NCBI RefSeq assembly: GCF_000344685.1
Contig: NW_006920419.1
Location: 407,169-471,168 of the forward strand
Reading direction: 5' to 3'
DNA length: 64,000 nucleotides
Source: Gloeophyllum trabeum ATCC 11539
Taxonomy: Eukaryota > Basidiomycota > Agaricomycetes > Gloeophyllales > Gloeophyllaceae
Shown: one piece after another, positions 44,471 through 54,926 of the stretch
How positions within the stretch are numbered: position 1 is the stretch's first letter
Layout: the number at the start of each line of letters is the position of its first letter
Notes under the pieces: generated by a model
What the model was told of the DNA's origin: nothing
Seen by the model: only the letters and a program-made list of their open reading frames with translations
Databases searched by the model: none
Program-made: the position numbers and the translations under genes

Positions 44471-45208
44471 ATGGCACCACAACAGCAAGGCCAGCAGGGA
44501 GGAGGCCAGCAGGGAGGAGGTCAACAAGGCGGGCAGCAGGGCGGGCAGCAGGCAACACAACAACAGTCGCAATCCAACTCGCAATCCAACTCGCAGAGCA
44601 GCTCCTCTGTTCTGTCCATCCCCCAATCCGCGCCCGCCGGCGGCATCACCATCACCAAGCCCCCCCAAACCGCCACCTCCTACTTCAAGCTCGCTGAGAA
44701 CAACCTCATCACGTTCGCCTGGAACTTCACCTACGTCCTCGCGACGCCGACGCACCTCACCGTCTCTGCCGTTGGCGAGAACGGCAACACCTACCCCGTT
44801 GGCCCGACAAACGGGATCATCCCCGGCACGGCCACGAGTGTCGTGTGGGACCCGTGGGCGTGGAACCAGATGCCCGGGGTGACGCCGCTCACGCAGGGGA
44901 CATATACGCTCAACGTGTGGGACGACCGTGGCCCGGGGAGCGCGCGGCAGCCGGGGTTCATGGCGCCGAACAGCGCGCTGCAGTTTGCGCTGTACACCCC
45001 GCAGTCGTATACGCCGCTCAGTAGTGGTGAGTTTGGTTGTCTGCTCAGTGCATGCACAGATGTTGACTGAATGGAAGGTTGGCAATGCGTCGGATGTTCA
45101 GGGTCGTTATCGACGTACACCGCTCACCCTGCTTTCGCGGGGCTTATAACAACGCTCGTGATCATGTTCCTATCAGGTTACAGCCTAGTACGGCAGGCCA
45201 TGCATTAG
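44471..45208 (+). CDS. Fungal membrane-anchored protein, DUF7137-like, with Gln/Gly-rich N terminus
   Basis: Exons 44471-45026 and 45102-45208, giving 220 aa. The first 45 or so residues are a Gln/Gly/Ser repeat. A beta-rich domain follows with SIPQSAPAGGITITKPPQTA, FAWNFTYVLATPTHL, YPVGPTNGIIPGTATSVVWDP and WDDRGPG, a pattern I recall from a fungal family annotated as DUF7137. Exon 2 adds a hydrophobic segment (AFAGLITTLVIMFLSGYSLV), so the protein is probably membrane-anchored at its C terminus. The family usually has an N-terminal signal peptide; none is present after this ATG, and an in-frame TAG lies just upstream, preceded by a possible acceptor (CGTAG). A missed first exon is therefore possible. 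Confidence 0.78.
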
Positions 45209-45535
45209 CTTCGCGTGCTAGGTGACCTGGACATCGGACATTGTATGCCTTCGAGGGCTGCACAGACGGAAGAGTCGGACAGAGCCTCTGCACTTCATGA
45301 CATATCACGCGCTACGCTCCATCCCGCATCTCTTCTTTTTGCATCTCCTTTCGTTTGTTTTCACGAACTGCATGGACAGATCCAGACTCGAGGACTAATA
45401 GTTAGTAGGCTAGGCATTCTTTCTGCGCTGTGTGAGTAGTATAGTACTGTGCGTCGGTGGGTAATGGATAGCTGCGGCTTCGTGGCCGCAGGTTTGTCGG
45501 GGACTTTGCTAGGCTTGATCCTGCGCCTCTTAAAA
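45209..45535. other. Intergenic region
   Basis: About 330 bp after the membrane-protein gene, up to the sequence repeated across the assembly gap. Nothing recognised. Confidence 0.5.
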
Positions 45536-46001
45536 AAGACTTAGTAGACGAGCAACTGTCTTTAATGGAGGCTTGTACCCGTTTAGTATCAGCGTCGCAG
45601 AAGTCCCCCCCAGGCTCTCGCGCGTGCTCAAAAAGGCAGGATTCTCCGCCCAAAACGGCAGGTGCACATGGTTGGCATCTGCCGGACCTCGGCACGTATA
45701 TAGTCTCGACCTCTTCAACGCTTCCTCTACCCTACACCGAGGGTTATACTGCCTATAACGTATGCGCTGAATGCGCAAAAGCGCATAGAACCTCATCTAC
45801 ACAATTCCTTTAAAGTGGGGGGGTCGAGGCACTAAATGTGGCCCAGTAGAAGCCCTACTGGGATCAAAAAATCACGCTGAGAGAACTGTAGCTTTTCAGA
45901 CTGTCTCCTACTTTCAATGGGGAGTCCCAAAGCTCAGTAGCTCCTCCTGGTACATTATCTACAGGATAAATTACAACGTACTAGGTTATATTACTGCGAG
46001 C
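45536..46001. repeat. Left copy of near-identical 466-bp sequence flanking the gap
   Basis: Matches 46503-46968 base for base except for about two single-base indels (CGCAGAAG versus CGCACGAAG near the start; ACAACGTACTAGG versus ACAACTACTAGG near the end). It stops exactly at the first N. It contains a palindromic CCCAGTAG...CTACTGGG stem and a minus-strand fragment of unknown coding origin. It may be a dispersed repeat, but the arrangement is best explained as the overlapping ends of two contigs. Confidence 0.85.
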
Positions 46002-46502
46002 NNNNNNNNNNNNNNNNNNNNNNNNNNNNNNNNNNNNNNNNNNNNNNNNNNNNNNNNNNNNNNNNNNNNNNNNNNNNNNNNNNNNNNNNNNNNNNNNNNN
46101 NNNNNNNNNNNNNNNNNNNNNNNNNNNNNNNNNNNNNNNNNNNNNNNNNNNNNNNNNNNNNNNNNNNNNNNNNNNNNNNNNNNNNNNNNNNNNNNNNNNN
46201 NNNNNNNNNNNNNNNNNNNNNNNNNNNNNNNNNNNNNNNNNNNNNNNNNNNNNNNNNNNNNNNNNNNNNNNNNNNNNNNNNNNNNNNNNNNNNNNNNNNN
46301 NNNNNNNNNNNNNNNNNNNNNNNNNNNNNNNNNNNNNNNNNNNNNNNNNNNNNNNNNNNNNNNNNNNNNNNNNNNNNNNNNNNNNNNNNNNNNNNNNNNN
46401 NNNNNNNNNNNNNNNNNNNNNNNNNNNNNNNNNNNNNNNNNNNNNNNNNNNNNNNNNNNNNNNNNNNNNNNNNNNNNNNNNNNNNNNNNNNNNNNNNNNN
46501 NN
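46002..46502. other. Assembly gap (501 N)
   Basis: A run of N of about 500, a typical placeholder length for a gap of unknown size. The flanks are copies of each other, so the true gap may be zero or negative. Confidence 0.98.
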
Positions 46503-46968
46503 AAGACTTAGTAGACGAGCAACTGTCTTTAATGGAGGCTTGTACCCGTTTAGTATCAGCGTCGCACGAAGTCCCCCCCAGGCTCTCGCGCGTGCTCAAA
46601 AAGGCAGGATTCTCCGCCCAAAACGGCAGGTGCACATGGTTGGCATCTGCCGGACCTCGGCACGTATATAGTCTCGACCTCTTCAACGCTTCCTCTACCC
46701 TACACCGAGGGTTATACTGCCTATAACGTATGCGCTGAATGCGCAAAAGCGCATAGAACCTCATCTACACAATTCCTTTAAAGTGGGGGGGTCGAGGCAC
46801 TAAATGTGGCCCAGTAGAAGCCCTACTGGGATCAAAAAATCACGCTGAGAGAACTGTAGCTTTTCAGACTGTCTCCTACTTTCAATGGGGAGTCCCAAAG
46901 CTCAGTAGCTCCTCCTGGTACATTATCTACAGGATAAATTACAACTACTAGGTTATATTACTGCGAGC
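46503..46968. repeat. Right copy of near-identical 466-bp sequence flanking the gap
   Basis: Begins exactly after the last N with the bases that begin the left copy at 45536, and stays collinear with it to the left copy's last base. Unique sequence continues afterwards, including a perfect 8-bp hairpin at 46996-47017. Confidence 0.85.
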
Positions 46969-47408
46969 ACAACGGGGAGTCAACAGCACGAAGTTCCTTG
47001 CCGTGTATTCGGCAAGGTCCTCGCACGTGGTTTACCACTGCTGCGGCGCCCCAGCTACTCGTTTGGGTAGGGTCCACTTCCAAAAGCGGGCTAAGGGGGA
47101 CTTCCCTATGCTGTATCGGAAATATGCACTAGCCTAGGACTTTGCCATCGGTTGTTCTCAGAATAGCGCAAGTTCGCGACTTTGTTTTGTTCTCTCTCGC
47201 CTACAAGACCCTGCGGCATTTCAGGAATATAATACTGCGTACACTGTCGCCCACAACGCCGACGACCTGTGAAACTCTTTACCGAGCACGGAGATCGCGC
47301 TTCCCGATTGCACTATTGTGGCCTCGAGGCAGGCAATCGAGTGGCTAGAATGAAGTTCAATGAACGGTTCAACAAGTGGCTCCTTTGTCTTCGAACAACG
47401 ACGTTAAC
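46969..47408. other. Intergenic region with small hairpin
   Basis: CCTTGCCG (46996-47003) and CGGCAAGG (47010-47017) form a perfect stem with a 6-nt loop. The rest of the 440 bp carries no supported gene. Confidence 0.5.
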
Positions 47409-48484
47409 ATGACTCGCAACCGAGGCAAGCGCATTCGCAAGCCTGCCCAGAGTCAAGTCCTAGGACGGGACGCTGGGAACGGGCATTTGGAGTTCCGACT
47501 CGAAGGTGAGTTTCAGTCCAATCCCTTCAAGTTCATGGATGTCTGATATGAACCGAACATGTAGCATTCTCGCCCGATGGGAGCGAGGGGCATCTGCCCG
47601 AAGGCACGCGGTTGGAGGACTTGCCGACCAAGTTCTGCGCTGCGCCCGAATGCAAGAACGGGAAGGACCTGAAGAAGTGTTCCCGGTGCAAGTGAGTATG
47701 GGGGTTTGATTCTTCGTAGAGCACCGTGTGCTGATTGAGCGTATCCAAGGTCTGCAATGTACTGTGTAGGTACCATCGCTCCTAACCCTGCTGAAATCTC
47801 TGAAATATATTGACACTGTGATTCCCTCGGACGATGACAGAGCTCAGCATGCCAAAGTACGCTCCCTCATAGCCCTCTCATCATCAACGACCTAACCCGC
47901 TCGTATTCCCAGAACGCGACTGGCCAAACCACAAAGCCCAATGCCTCCTCAACGTCACACAAGCCGCCTCCTTCGGCGGGTTCGACAACGAGCCGCCGCT
48001 GCAGCGCCACCTGCGGCACTTCACCGCGCGCTTCGAGGGCTCGCTCACCTGCGCCGCCATCGTCGCGCTCGGGATCTGCCACGACTTCGCCAACGCCGGC
48101 CGGAAGGCGCTCGTCATCGCGCTCACGCCGCGCGCGCACGAGCACCCCGGCGCGCGCTTCCTCGTCCGGAGCGTCACTGTCATGACCATGACGCAGCTCG
48201 AGACGTTCATGCACATCCTGGAGCCCGCGGGCGGCGCGGCGACGCTAGCGCAGCACCAGCTGGAGCGCGCGAAGATTCGGGAGAGGCATAGTGGCGCCAA
48301 GGACTTCACGGCGGCGCTGTTGTATGCGACGGGCGGCGAGGGGGAGGGGATGGCAATGCGGTTCAAGCCGATCTGCGTGGACCGCGCGATGGCCGCGAGC
48401 CCGGCGTTTAGAGACGAGACGCTGGATTGGGAGACGACGCTGAGGATCCAGGTTGAGAGGGATATGCCGGCGCGGGCGACTTAG
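47409..48484 (+). CDS. Small MYND zinc-finger protein
   Basis: Exons 47409-47505, 47565-47691, 47750-47765, 47841-47856, 47913-48484, giving 275 aa. The MYND finger (CAAPEC...LKKCSRCKSAMYCSSACQKRDWPNHKAQC) is a Cys/His zinc-binding protein-interaction domain. It is assembled from four exons, two of which are only 16 nt: exon 3 supplies the end of SRCK plus SAMYC, and exon 4 SSACQ plus the first base of the next Lys. Dropping either would destroy the zinc ligands. The C-terminal 180 residues contain FEGSLTCAAIVALGICHDF and HPGARFLVRSVTVM, typical in my recollection of Agaricomycete MYND proteins but with no assigned function. No SET domain is present. Confidence 0.87.
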
Positions 48485-49534
48485 CCGTTGGCCCGGGTGG
48501 AGGGCCGGTGCTCGGACGAATGTGCTGTAGATGACGGAGGTATGGATGCGTCCTCTAAGACCGGGTGCTGTTCACTGATACCGGAACAGATGGGCGAGAT
48601 ATATGCTTGCTGTCTGAGCCGGTCTTACAAACCCTTGTACCATTTACTTCTTCTTTAGCTCCAGCAAGACTGTACGTCCTTATCGATGCGGGAACCCGTC
48701 AAGGCTGCCTCCGGCTAAGTTGACTTGCCGTACTGCCTTTGAGACACTGAACTCGATTATATTTCGACATCAGCCAGATCACATCTATCCACTGCGCATC
48801 TTGGTTTACAGACGCCAACCTGTCTAACTGCGCGCCTTCGTGTACAAACGCGGCCATGTGCGCCTGTCTCCGTCTCGCTTTCTCGTACTGCCGTGCCGCG
48901 TGGAGATGCAACGCTCTGTCCCGGAGGGCCATGAACCCGTCAGCGACTACAATCCTCCGCTGAGCGCGGCTCGTGAGTAGCTACGACTAGCAGACGGCGC
49001 GTGGGACTTGCACTATTATACCGAGGCAGCTGATCATCTCGAGATGGGCCTGGAAGATGCGGAAGATGAAGCTTCGGCGTTCAAGCAGGGAAGTGCGGGC
49101 TTTATATTTCCGGTTAGAGTGATAGCATCTCTGACAGATAGAAGGGGAGGATTGCTTCGGCGCCGAGTCAAGGCATCTCATGGCGCATGGTATCCCGATC
49201 AGAGTTGAAGATTGTGGGAAGAATGTAGCATGCCATATCACTGCAAGTATAGCTCGAGACATCCTGCACTGATGCTGCGTGTGTAATGTCTAATATTAGG
49301 TGATAATATCTATCATTGATATGCTATGTTTGAATTCCCTTCATGTGTTCTCCTGTTTCATCTAGCAGTTTTCCCCATTAGCTCTTGCATCGGCCTATGA
49401 CTTGGGTCAATGTGTCTCCCTGCACGGTTTGCTTATGAAGATGCTGATTTACCCAGACTGATTGATAGCACAGCAGAGGGATCTATAAGAAGGGCTCATA
49501 GCACCTGCCAGTATTCGGATTGCATTCTGGTTCC
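48485..49534. other. Gene-poor stretch with one doubtful ORF
   Basis: Apart from the doubtful minus-strand ORF at 48699-48932, no gene is supported. Composition changes near 49.3 kb to low GC with very few CpG dinucleotides, continuing through the next gene. Confidence 0.45.
48699..48932 (-). CDS. Possible small protein, function unknown
   Basis: A 77-codon frame, helical and basic at first (ARQYEKARRRQAHMAAFV) then hydrophobic (WIDVIWLMSKYN). A TATAAA box on the same strand (49101-49106) lies about 170 bp upstream of the ATG. I could not build a convincing upstream exon. The frame is open upstream of the ATG for another 15 or so codons. It may be a real short gene, the end of a longer spliced gene, or chance. 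Confidence 0.3.
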   Translation of the reverse strand: MALRDRALHLHAARQYEKARRRQAHMAAFVHEGAQLDRLASVNQDAQWIDVIWLMSKYNRVQCLKGSTASQLSRRQP

Positions 49535-51194
49535 ATGACCGCCTCTACTTTGCAGGTATCTCCCTCATTCTATTTCACCAATGTCATTTGCTAAGATGTG
49601 GAATGCAGCTATACATTCTGCAGTTATCTGTAGGTCTTATTAACCCTTATGGGTCAGCGTCAGAACTTAGAAATATGATACTGGCCTGAATCATGCAGGT
49701 TGCAGCACTCCTGTATGGTATATACCACCTCATACTTTTATGTGGCTATGGCTCACAATGTGTCAGGGTTATATGTAGCTGCATTTCTGGCTACCCTTTG
49801 GGTCCTTCCTTTCAGGAAACATCAGGGAGTGATGAATCAGTGGTTGCCATATTACTCTGCAGTTATGTTCCTCTTGATGACTGTGGAGATCATATGTGTT
49901 TTCCTGCAAGCATTTTGGACAACAGATTTCACATATTTCCGTGGCCGACCTCACAATTACAGTGAACCAGAGACATACAACAGAGAGCTTATCCTTAATG
50001 ATCTGTTCAATATCCTTGATTCAGTGGCAACAAGCAGCACTATGTAAGCCCCATTGTTTTTAGACTGCCATCTACTCATGAGCAGACAGCATACTTGCAG
50101 ATATACTTCTGGTAGAGCTTATTTCTATTCCACTTCAAATACTTTACACCACTAAGATTGTGATAGGCTTGGCGTGCCTTTGTGATCTCTGGCTCCAAGA
50201 TGTGGGTACAGATCCTTGCTATGGTACTGATCCTTGGAGAGGCTGGTGAGTTTAGTATCCTCTATCACTCTCATATATGTCTGATGGTACATTCCTTCCC
50301 AAGTCTGCGGTTATGGAGGAGTTGTACTGTGCACAATCCTATACACCATGAGGTCACACATATCTGCAGGAAGTGCAACACTGGGTGCACACTTCACAGA
50401 TACTGTCCAGCTTGCTAGCAGATTCAACACTGCTTTCTATGCTTTAACTCTGGTCACAAACATTGCATTGGCTGCATTTATAGGTATGCTTTACTCTGAT
50501 TTCTCATTGATCTGCCATTGGTGCCAATGGGAGTGCTTTATTTTAGTCACCATTGTCTGGAAGGCATACTGGATAGGCCAGAAGCAATTTCAAAGTGGTC
50601 ATGCCGGAAAACAGTGCATGATTTGGCTGTTCCTTATGTGCCAGTAAGACCCTTCCTCATTTGCTTGGTCAATTCTCCTGTCCTGATATGCTATGGATAT
50701 AGCATTGAGTCTGGTGCTGCATATGCAGTGTCTACAGTCCTCTTGACAATCTTCAGTACTGCAGGCAATGGTCAGAGCAATGGGTGGACCAATCTCCAAA
50801 CAGTGAGATAATACCATTTATTTTTGCACTGCCGATATACTAAGGGCATTACAGGCCATACTGGCTCCCCTCTCATGGGGCCTTTCTGTAAGTTTTCTCA
50901 ATCATTCTTGCTACACTGAGCATATGATATATATTGTGCCAGGGTATCATGCCCACTTCTATCATCATTCTTATCGGGCTGGGAAAGGCATGGGAACACA
51001 GACAAGACACAGCCACTATGTCAACAATGCAGTTTGCAGCTAACAGCAAGCCGGGAAATGTGGAGGCTCAACCTTGGACAAGTAGGTGGTTTTGTGTTCA
51101 GCATGTAAAGGAGGCATCCTACATTTCTGACAACTGGATCTTAAGGCAGAAAACATACGGTGGAAGATGGCATAGCCCCAGTCATTCCTCTTGA
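49535..51194 (+). CDS. Seven-helix membrane protein, basidiomycete-specific type, CpG-depleted
   Basis: Eleven exons: 49535-49555, 49609-49629, 49699-49717, 49767-50043, 50090-50111, 50167-50245, 50304-50483, 50547-50643, 50703-50802, 50855-50887, 50943-51194, giving 366 aa. All joins keep phase with GT-AG introns of 46-69 nt. Seven hydrophobic segments are visible, among them LYVAAFLATLWVL, VMFLLMTVEIICVFLQAF, ILADILLAWRAF and FYALTLVTNIALAAFI. The ADxLLxWR motif at the third helix is typical, in my recollection, of large uncharacterised serpentine families in mushrooms; a receptor role is often supposed but unproven. Codon choice (ACA, GCA, CTT, TTG) is unlike all neighbours because CG dinucleotides are almost absent, yet no stop interrupts the frame. 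Confidence 0.8.
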
Positions 51195-51575
51195 TATGGA
51201 TTCAGCCAGCATAGGTGGATCTTTCTCAGAAGAAGATATAGGTAGACTAGGGTGTCATACAGAAGGTGGTCAGTACTAGTGGTCCCCAGTACCCGGGGCA
51301 CAAGACTACAAACATATAATCCTACACTACATGATAAGTAATAGACCTCGGCAAGGGAAAGTTGTTGCCACAGAATTGTGGCTGATTACCTGACTGGCTC
51401 ACCTTCGGGTAATGCTTGAGCAGCACTCTCGTGTATAGACGCGGCTTGCAGCTGCTCTGCATCGGCGATGCGTCAGGTGCTGTACCGTCAAGTCTGATAT
51501 CGCCCATTTTTGCTCCTGTGTAGTGCTTTCTGAAGGCTCGGACGTTCAAGTATTCTGCTTTGCGGTACACAGAGG
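51195..51575. other. Intergenic region
   Basis: About 380 bp; normal CpG content returns from about 51.4 kb. No gene is supported. Confidence 0.5.
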
Positions 51576-54558
51576 ATGTTTGAAGACACCGAGAGTCGAC
51601 CGTCTAGCCCTGACAATGCTCTCGTCGCACTTACGAACTTCGACTCGGACTGGCATCCTATCTTTCATGCGTCCAACCAAGTAGTCCTCTATAATCCTAC
51701 CTCGCATGCCCTTTCGATTCGGAAAGCGTCCCATGTTCCACACGCGACCAACTGCCCCTACTGTAACCGGCCCTTTCCCCAGTCTTTCCAGCGAGAGGAG
51801 GAGGACGCAGACGACCATGTCGACATATCTAACGACCACGCACACGTATCTAATTACTTCCAGCTGCTGGCTGTGTCTAATGAAGCCTCTTTTCGACCTT
51901 CTTCGCCACCCAGCCTTGCTTCGCCGCCCTCCTCTCAGCCATCTACCCAACCATCAAGCAGGCCGGAGAGTAGGAATGGTGCAAGGAGGAGAAGGAGCCG
52001 TAGTACGAGCAGAACGACCTCACAAGATGGATTTGGGCCCGCCGCCATGGCGCAAGGCTATTTTGCTCGCTTCTTCAAAGAGGAATGCAGACTTGGAATG
52101 GGTGCCAATGGCACCGTATATTTGTGCCAGGTGAGTTTGTATCTCTATTTGCAACACTGCGAGACCGCGTCGTCGTCGGATCTGAATATCGTATGACGCC
52201 ACACATCATACTTGTCGGAGGTCCTCAGTCTCAGGGCTTGCTGTTTAATCGCCCGCTCTGGCTGACTTTTCCGGATGGATTTCCGGTCGTGCAGTAGTCA
52301 CTGCGACCTCGTGGAAGATACTCCACGACCGGCCATCTGATAGCTAAGCAATAGTTAGCGCAGACGATGGCACAGCGGGTCCAGAAAGAGTACCTCCTCC
52401 GGTCGAATGCGAGCGTGTTCGATTGAGTCTGTCTCATGATATACGGGGCTCATATCACCACTGTCCCCACTCTGCCCCCAGCACTTACAGGTTGAGTGTC
52501 CACACCTGTGCATGATGCCTCTATGTGTGTGTTGATATGGCCTCCCGTCATATATGATGAGAAATCTAACCGATTCGGCATTCGCTCATCCTAGCCTATG
52601 CCCTCCGTTCGCCGGATTATGACTAACTCAACGTAGCATATCCTAGACAATAACCCCCTAGGCCATTTCGCCGTGAAGAAGATCGCCGTAGGCGACTCCC
52701 ACAGCTACCTGCTCAACATCCTGCAGGAAATCCGCCTCCTCGAGCGCCTCCACCACCCGAACATCATCACCTACCACCATGCCTGGCTCGAGATGGCACG
52801 ATTCTCGACATTCGGCATGGAGGTGCCTACGCTACAGTAAGCGCACCCCCTCTACCTGCTCCTGCAGCTGACAAGAATGCTGATGATCGTGTGCAGCGTG
52901 CTGATGCAGTACGCGAGTGGCGGGTCACTAGACGACTTCATCTCCGCGCGTCTCGGCGATAAAGAGCAGTCCTCGTCGGGCCAGCCCTCGGCTGCCGCCT
53001 CCCGCTCTGCCCGGATTCGGGCGTTCAGAGAGCGGCAGAAGGCCGCGCGCTCTCATCAGGGTCAGAACGACGCACAAACTCATGGGCACGGTGCGTGGAA
53101 GGCCGTGCATTTGTTGAGCGCCGAGGAGGTGCGGAGATTATTTGGCGACGTCGTGGAAGGTCTAGGGTTCTTGGTACGTCGCAGAAAATAACTTCATGCA
53201 CGGACGATGTTGCAGTTACTAACACAGTTTTTGTAGCATAACAGATCTATTTTGCATCTCGACCTGAAACCAGGGAATGTCCTCCTCACCTACGACGATG
53301 GGCAATTGATGTGAGACTTCTGTCTGTGTCCCGTCTCTGCATAAGCTCACATGAGAGTAGACCCCGAGCAATGCTCTCGGACTTTGGCACGTCGCGCGAT
53401 ATGCTGCACTCTAAAGCCCGCTCAGGAAACACTGGAACGTACGTGCATTCGTACTGAATCGGTTAGGGGTCGTGAACTGACATATCACTATTCCCAGGCT
53501 GGAGTACTCCTCTCCCGAGTCCCTCCCGTCGCCGCAGACCGGCCTGCTGCGCGACATCGACTCAAAATCAGATATGTGGTCCCTCGGGATGCTGCTATAT
53601 AAAATGCTCTTCTTCCGCCTACCCTATCGTTACGAGGAAGGGCGTCTCGATATCCTCGAGAAGGAGATCCAGGGTTTCCCTGGGTAAATTCATCCCGAGG
53701 CCTGTTTTTTTGTGTACCGCTCATGACTTATGCACGTTGCAGGTTCCGGTCCAACTCAGAGATGGTGAAAGCATTCGAGTCTAGGCGCCTTCCGCGGGCG
53801 TATCTGTATTTACTGGAGAAACTACTGAGTCCGAAGCCATCTGCGAGACCATCTTGCGACAAGATCCTCAGTGCCATTCGTGAGGGACGAGTAAGTGCAT
53901 TCATATGCTCGTGTCCTCATCGTATGTAATTAAGGTGACTATAGTTCGATCCGTCACACGCAGATCCGGATTTACCTGGTCCGTCCTCCCTCGTTCCTGC
54001 TCACCGGCGCCCTGGAGCAGGCCCAGCTTCGGGTTCTCCTCCCGCGACCGATGCACAGCAGACAAATAAGTCAACGGACAGCCGTACCGTTGACGCTCCT
54101 AATTCATCGATAACCGACCAGCATACTGTCTCCGAGAAAGATAAAGAATCCGTCTCAGGGGAAGACCACGAGTCGACTCCCCTGTTGGGCTTGCCCCCTG
54201 TGGAAGTCGGGCGATGGGGAAACCTGTGGTTGAGGATGACCGGATTAGCACGGATAACCCCTCCTGCGGCGCTTCGTGGTCGCGTGCCTAGAATCCTATT
54301 GCATCGGACGCTGAAGTCCGGTATTCTGGTGGCCAAGGTGAGCTGCTCGTCATAGCAGTCCATATCATGCTACAGTTCATTGTGTCATAGGTTTTGAGCT
54401 TTACCTCCTCTTGCCCGAACCCAGGTTCACATCCGATTCTTCTCGCATCTGTCCTGACTTTCGGAATCATGGACACTTGGTTTGATGGATATCAGGTGTC
54501 AGCATTTCTGGGTGCAATGCACGCCATTATCTTATGGCTGAGTTCGAAGCATTATTGA
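51576..54558 (+). CDS. IKS1: IKS1-type Ser/Thr protein kinase
   Basis: Exons 51576-52130, 52637-52836, 52897-53173, 53237-53310, 53361-53438, 53498-53683, 53743-53890, 53945-54337, 54391-54558, giving 692 aa. The N terminus has VVLYNPTSHAL and CPYC (Cys60, Cys63), as I recall for yeast Iks1. Kinase motifs follow: glycine loop GMGANGTVY (174-182), VKK lysine (199), a catalytic loop reading HLDLKPGN (351-358) in which Leu replaces the usual Arg of HRD, SDFGTSRD (375-382), SPES and SLGMLLYKML. The C terminus is Ser/Pro-rich and ends in hydrophobic segments, suggesting membrane attachment. The first intron is 506 nt, about ten times the local norm; the join across it (YLCQHILDNNPLGHFAVKK) is family-like. 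Convergent with the FAP1-like gene. Confidence 0.87.
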
Positions 54559-54926
54559 GTCGATTTTGGGAATGCTCTCATATCACTTCTTGGGGTATTT
54601 GCACATGAGTCCTATGCATTTGTATTTTCTAACACCATTCATTCATGGAACTACGCACACATGTATTTACTATGCACTCCTGCCGGAATTCTTACTTGAC
54701 ATTTCAAAAGGAGTGCCGGAGGCATAGAAGTAGCGCTCAGCACAATGTGTGATGCCACCCGTATGCGGCAAGAATCGCGTTGAAGCGTTCTACATACAAT
54801 AATACACGCTGTCCCAGGATTGACTGCGACATACTCTAAACAATTTGCATTTCTACGAGGTACAAATGATAAGGCTATGAAGTCCTAGATGGGTGACCTT
54901 ATTAGTGAAGCTACAGTATCCCTTCG
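54559..54926. other. Intergenic region between convergent genes
   Basis: About 370 bp of AT-rich sequence between the kinase and FAP1-like stop codons. No gene is supported. Confidence 0.5.

Noticed and set aside
45991..46764. 257-codon frame crossing the N gap
   Set aside because: Most of it is undetermined sequence; the rest is the duplicated flank.
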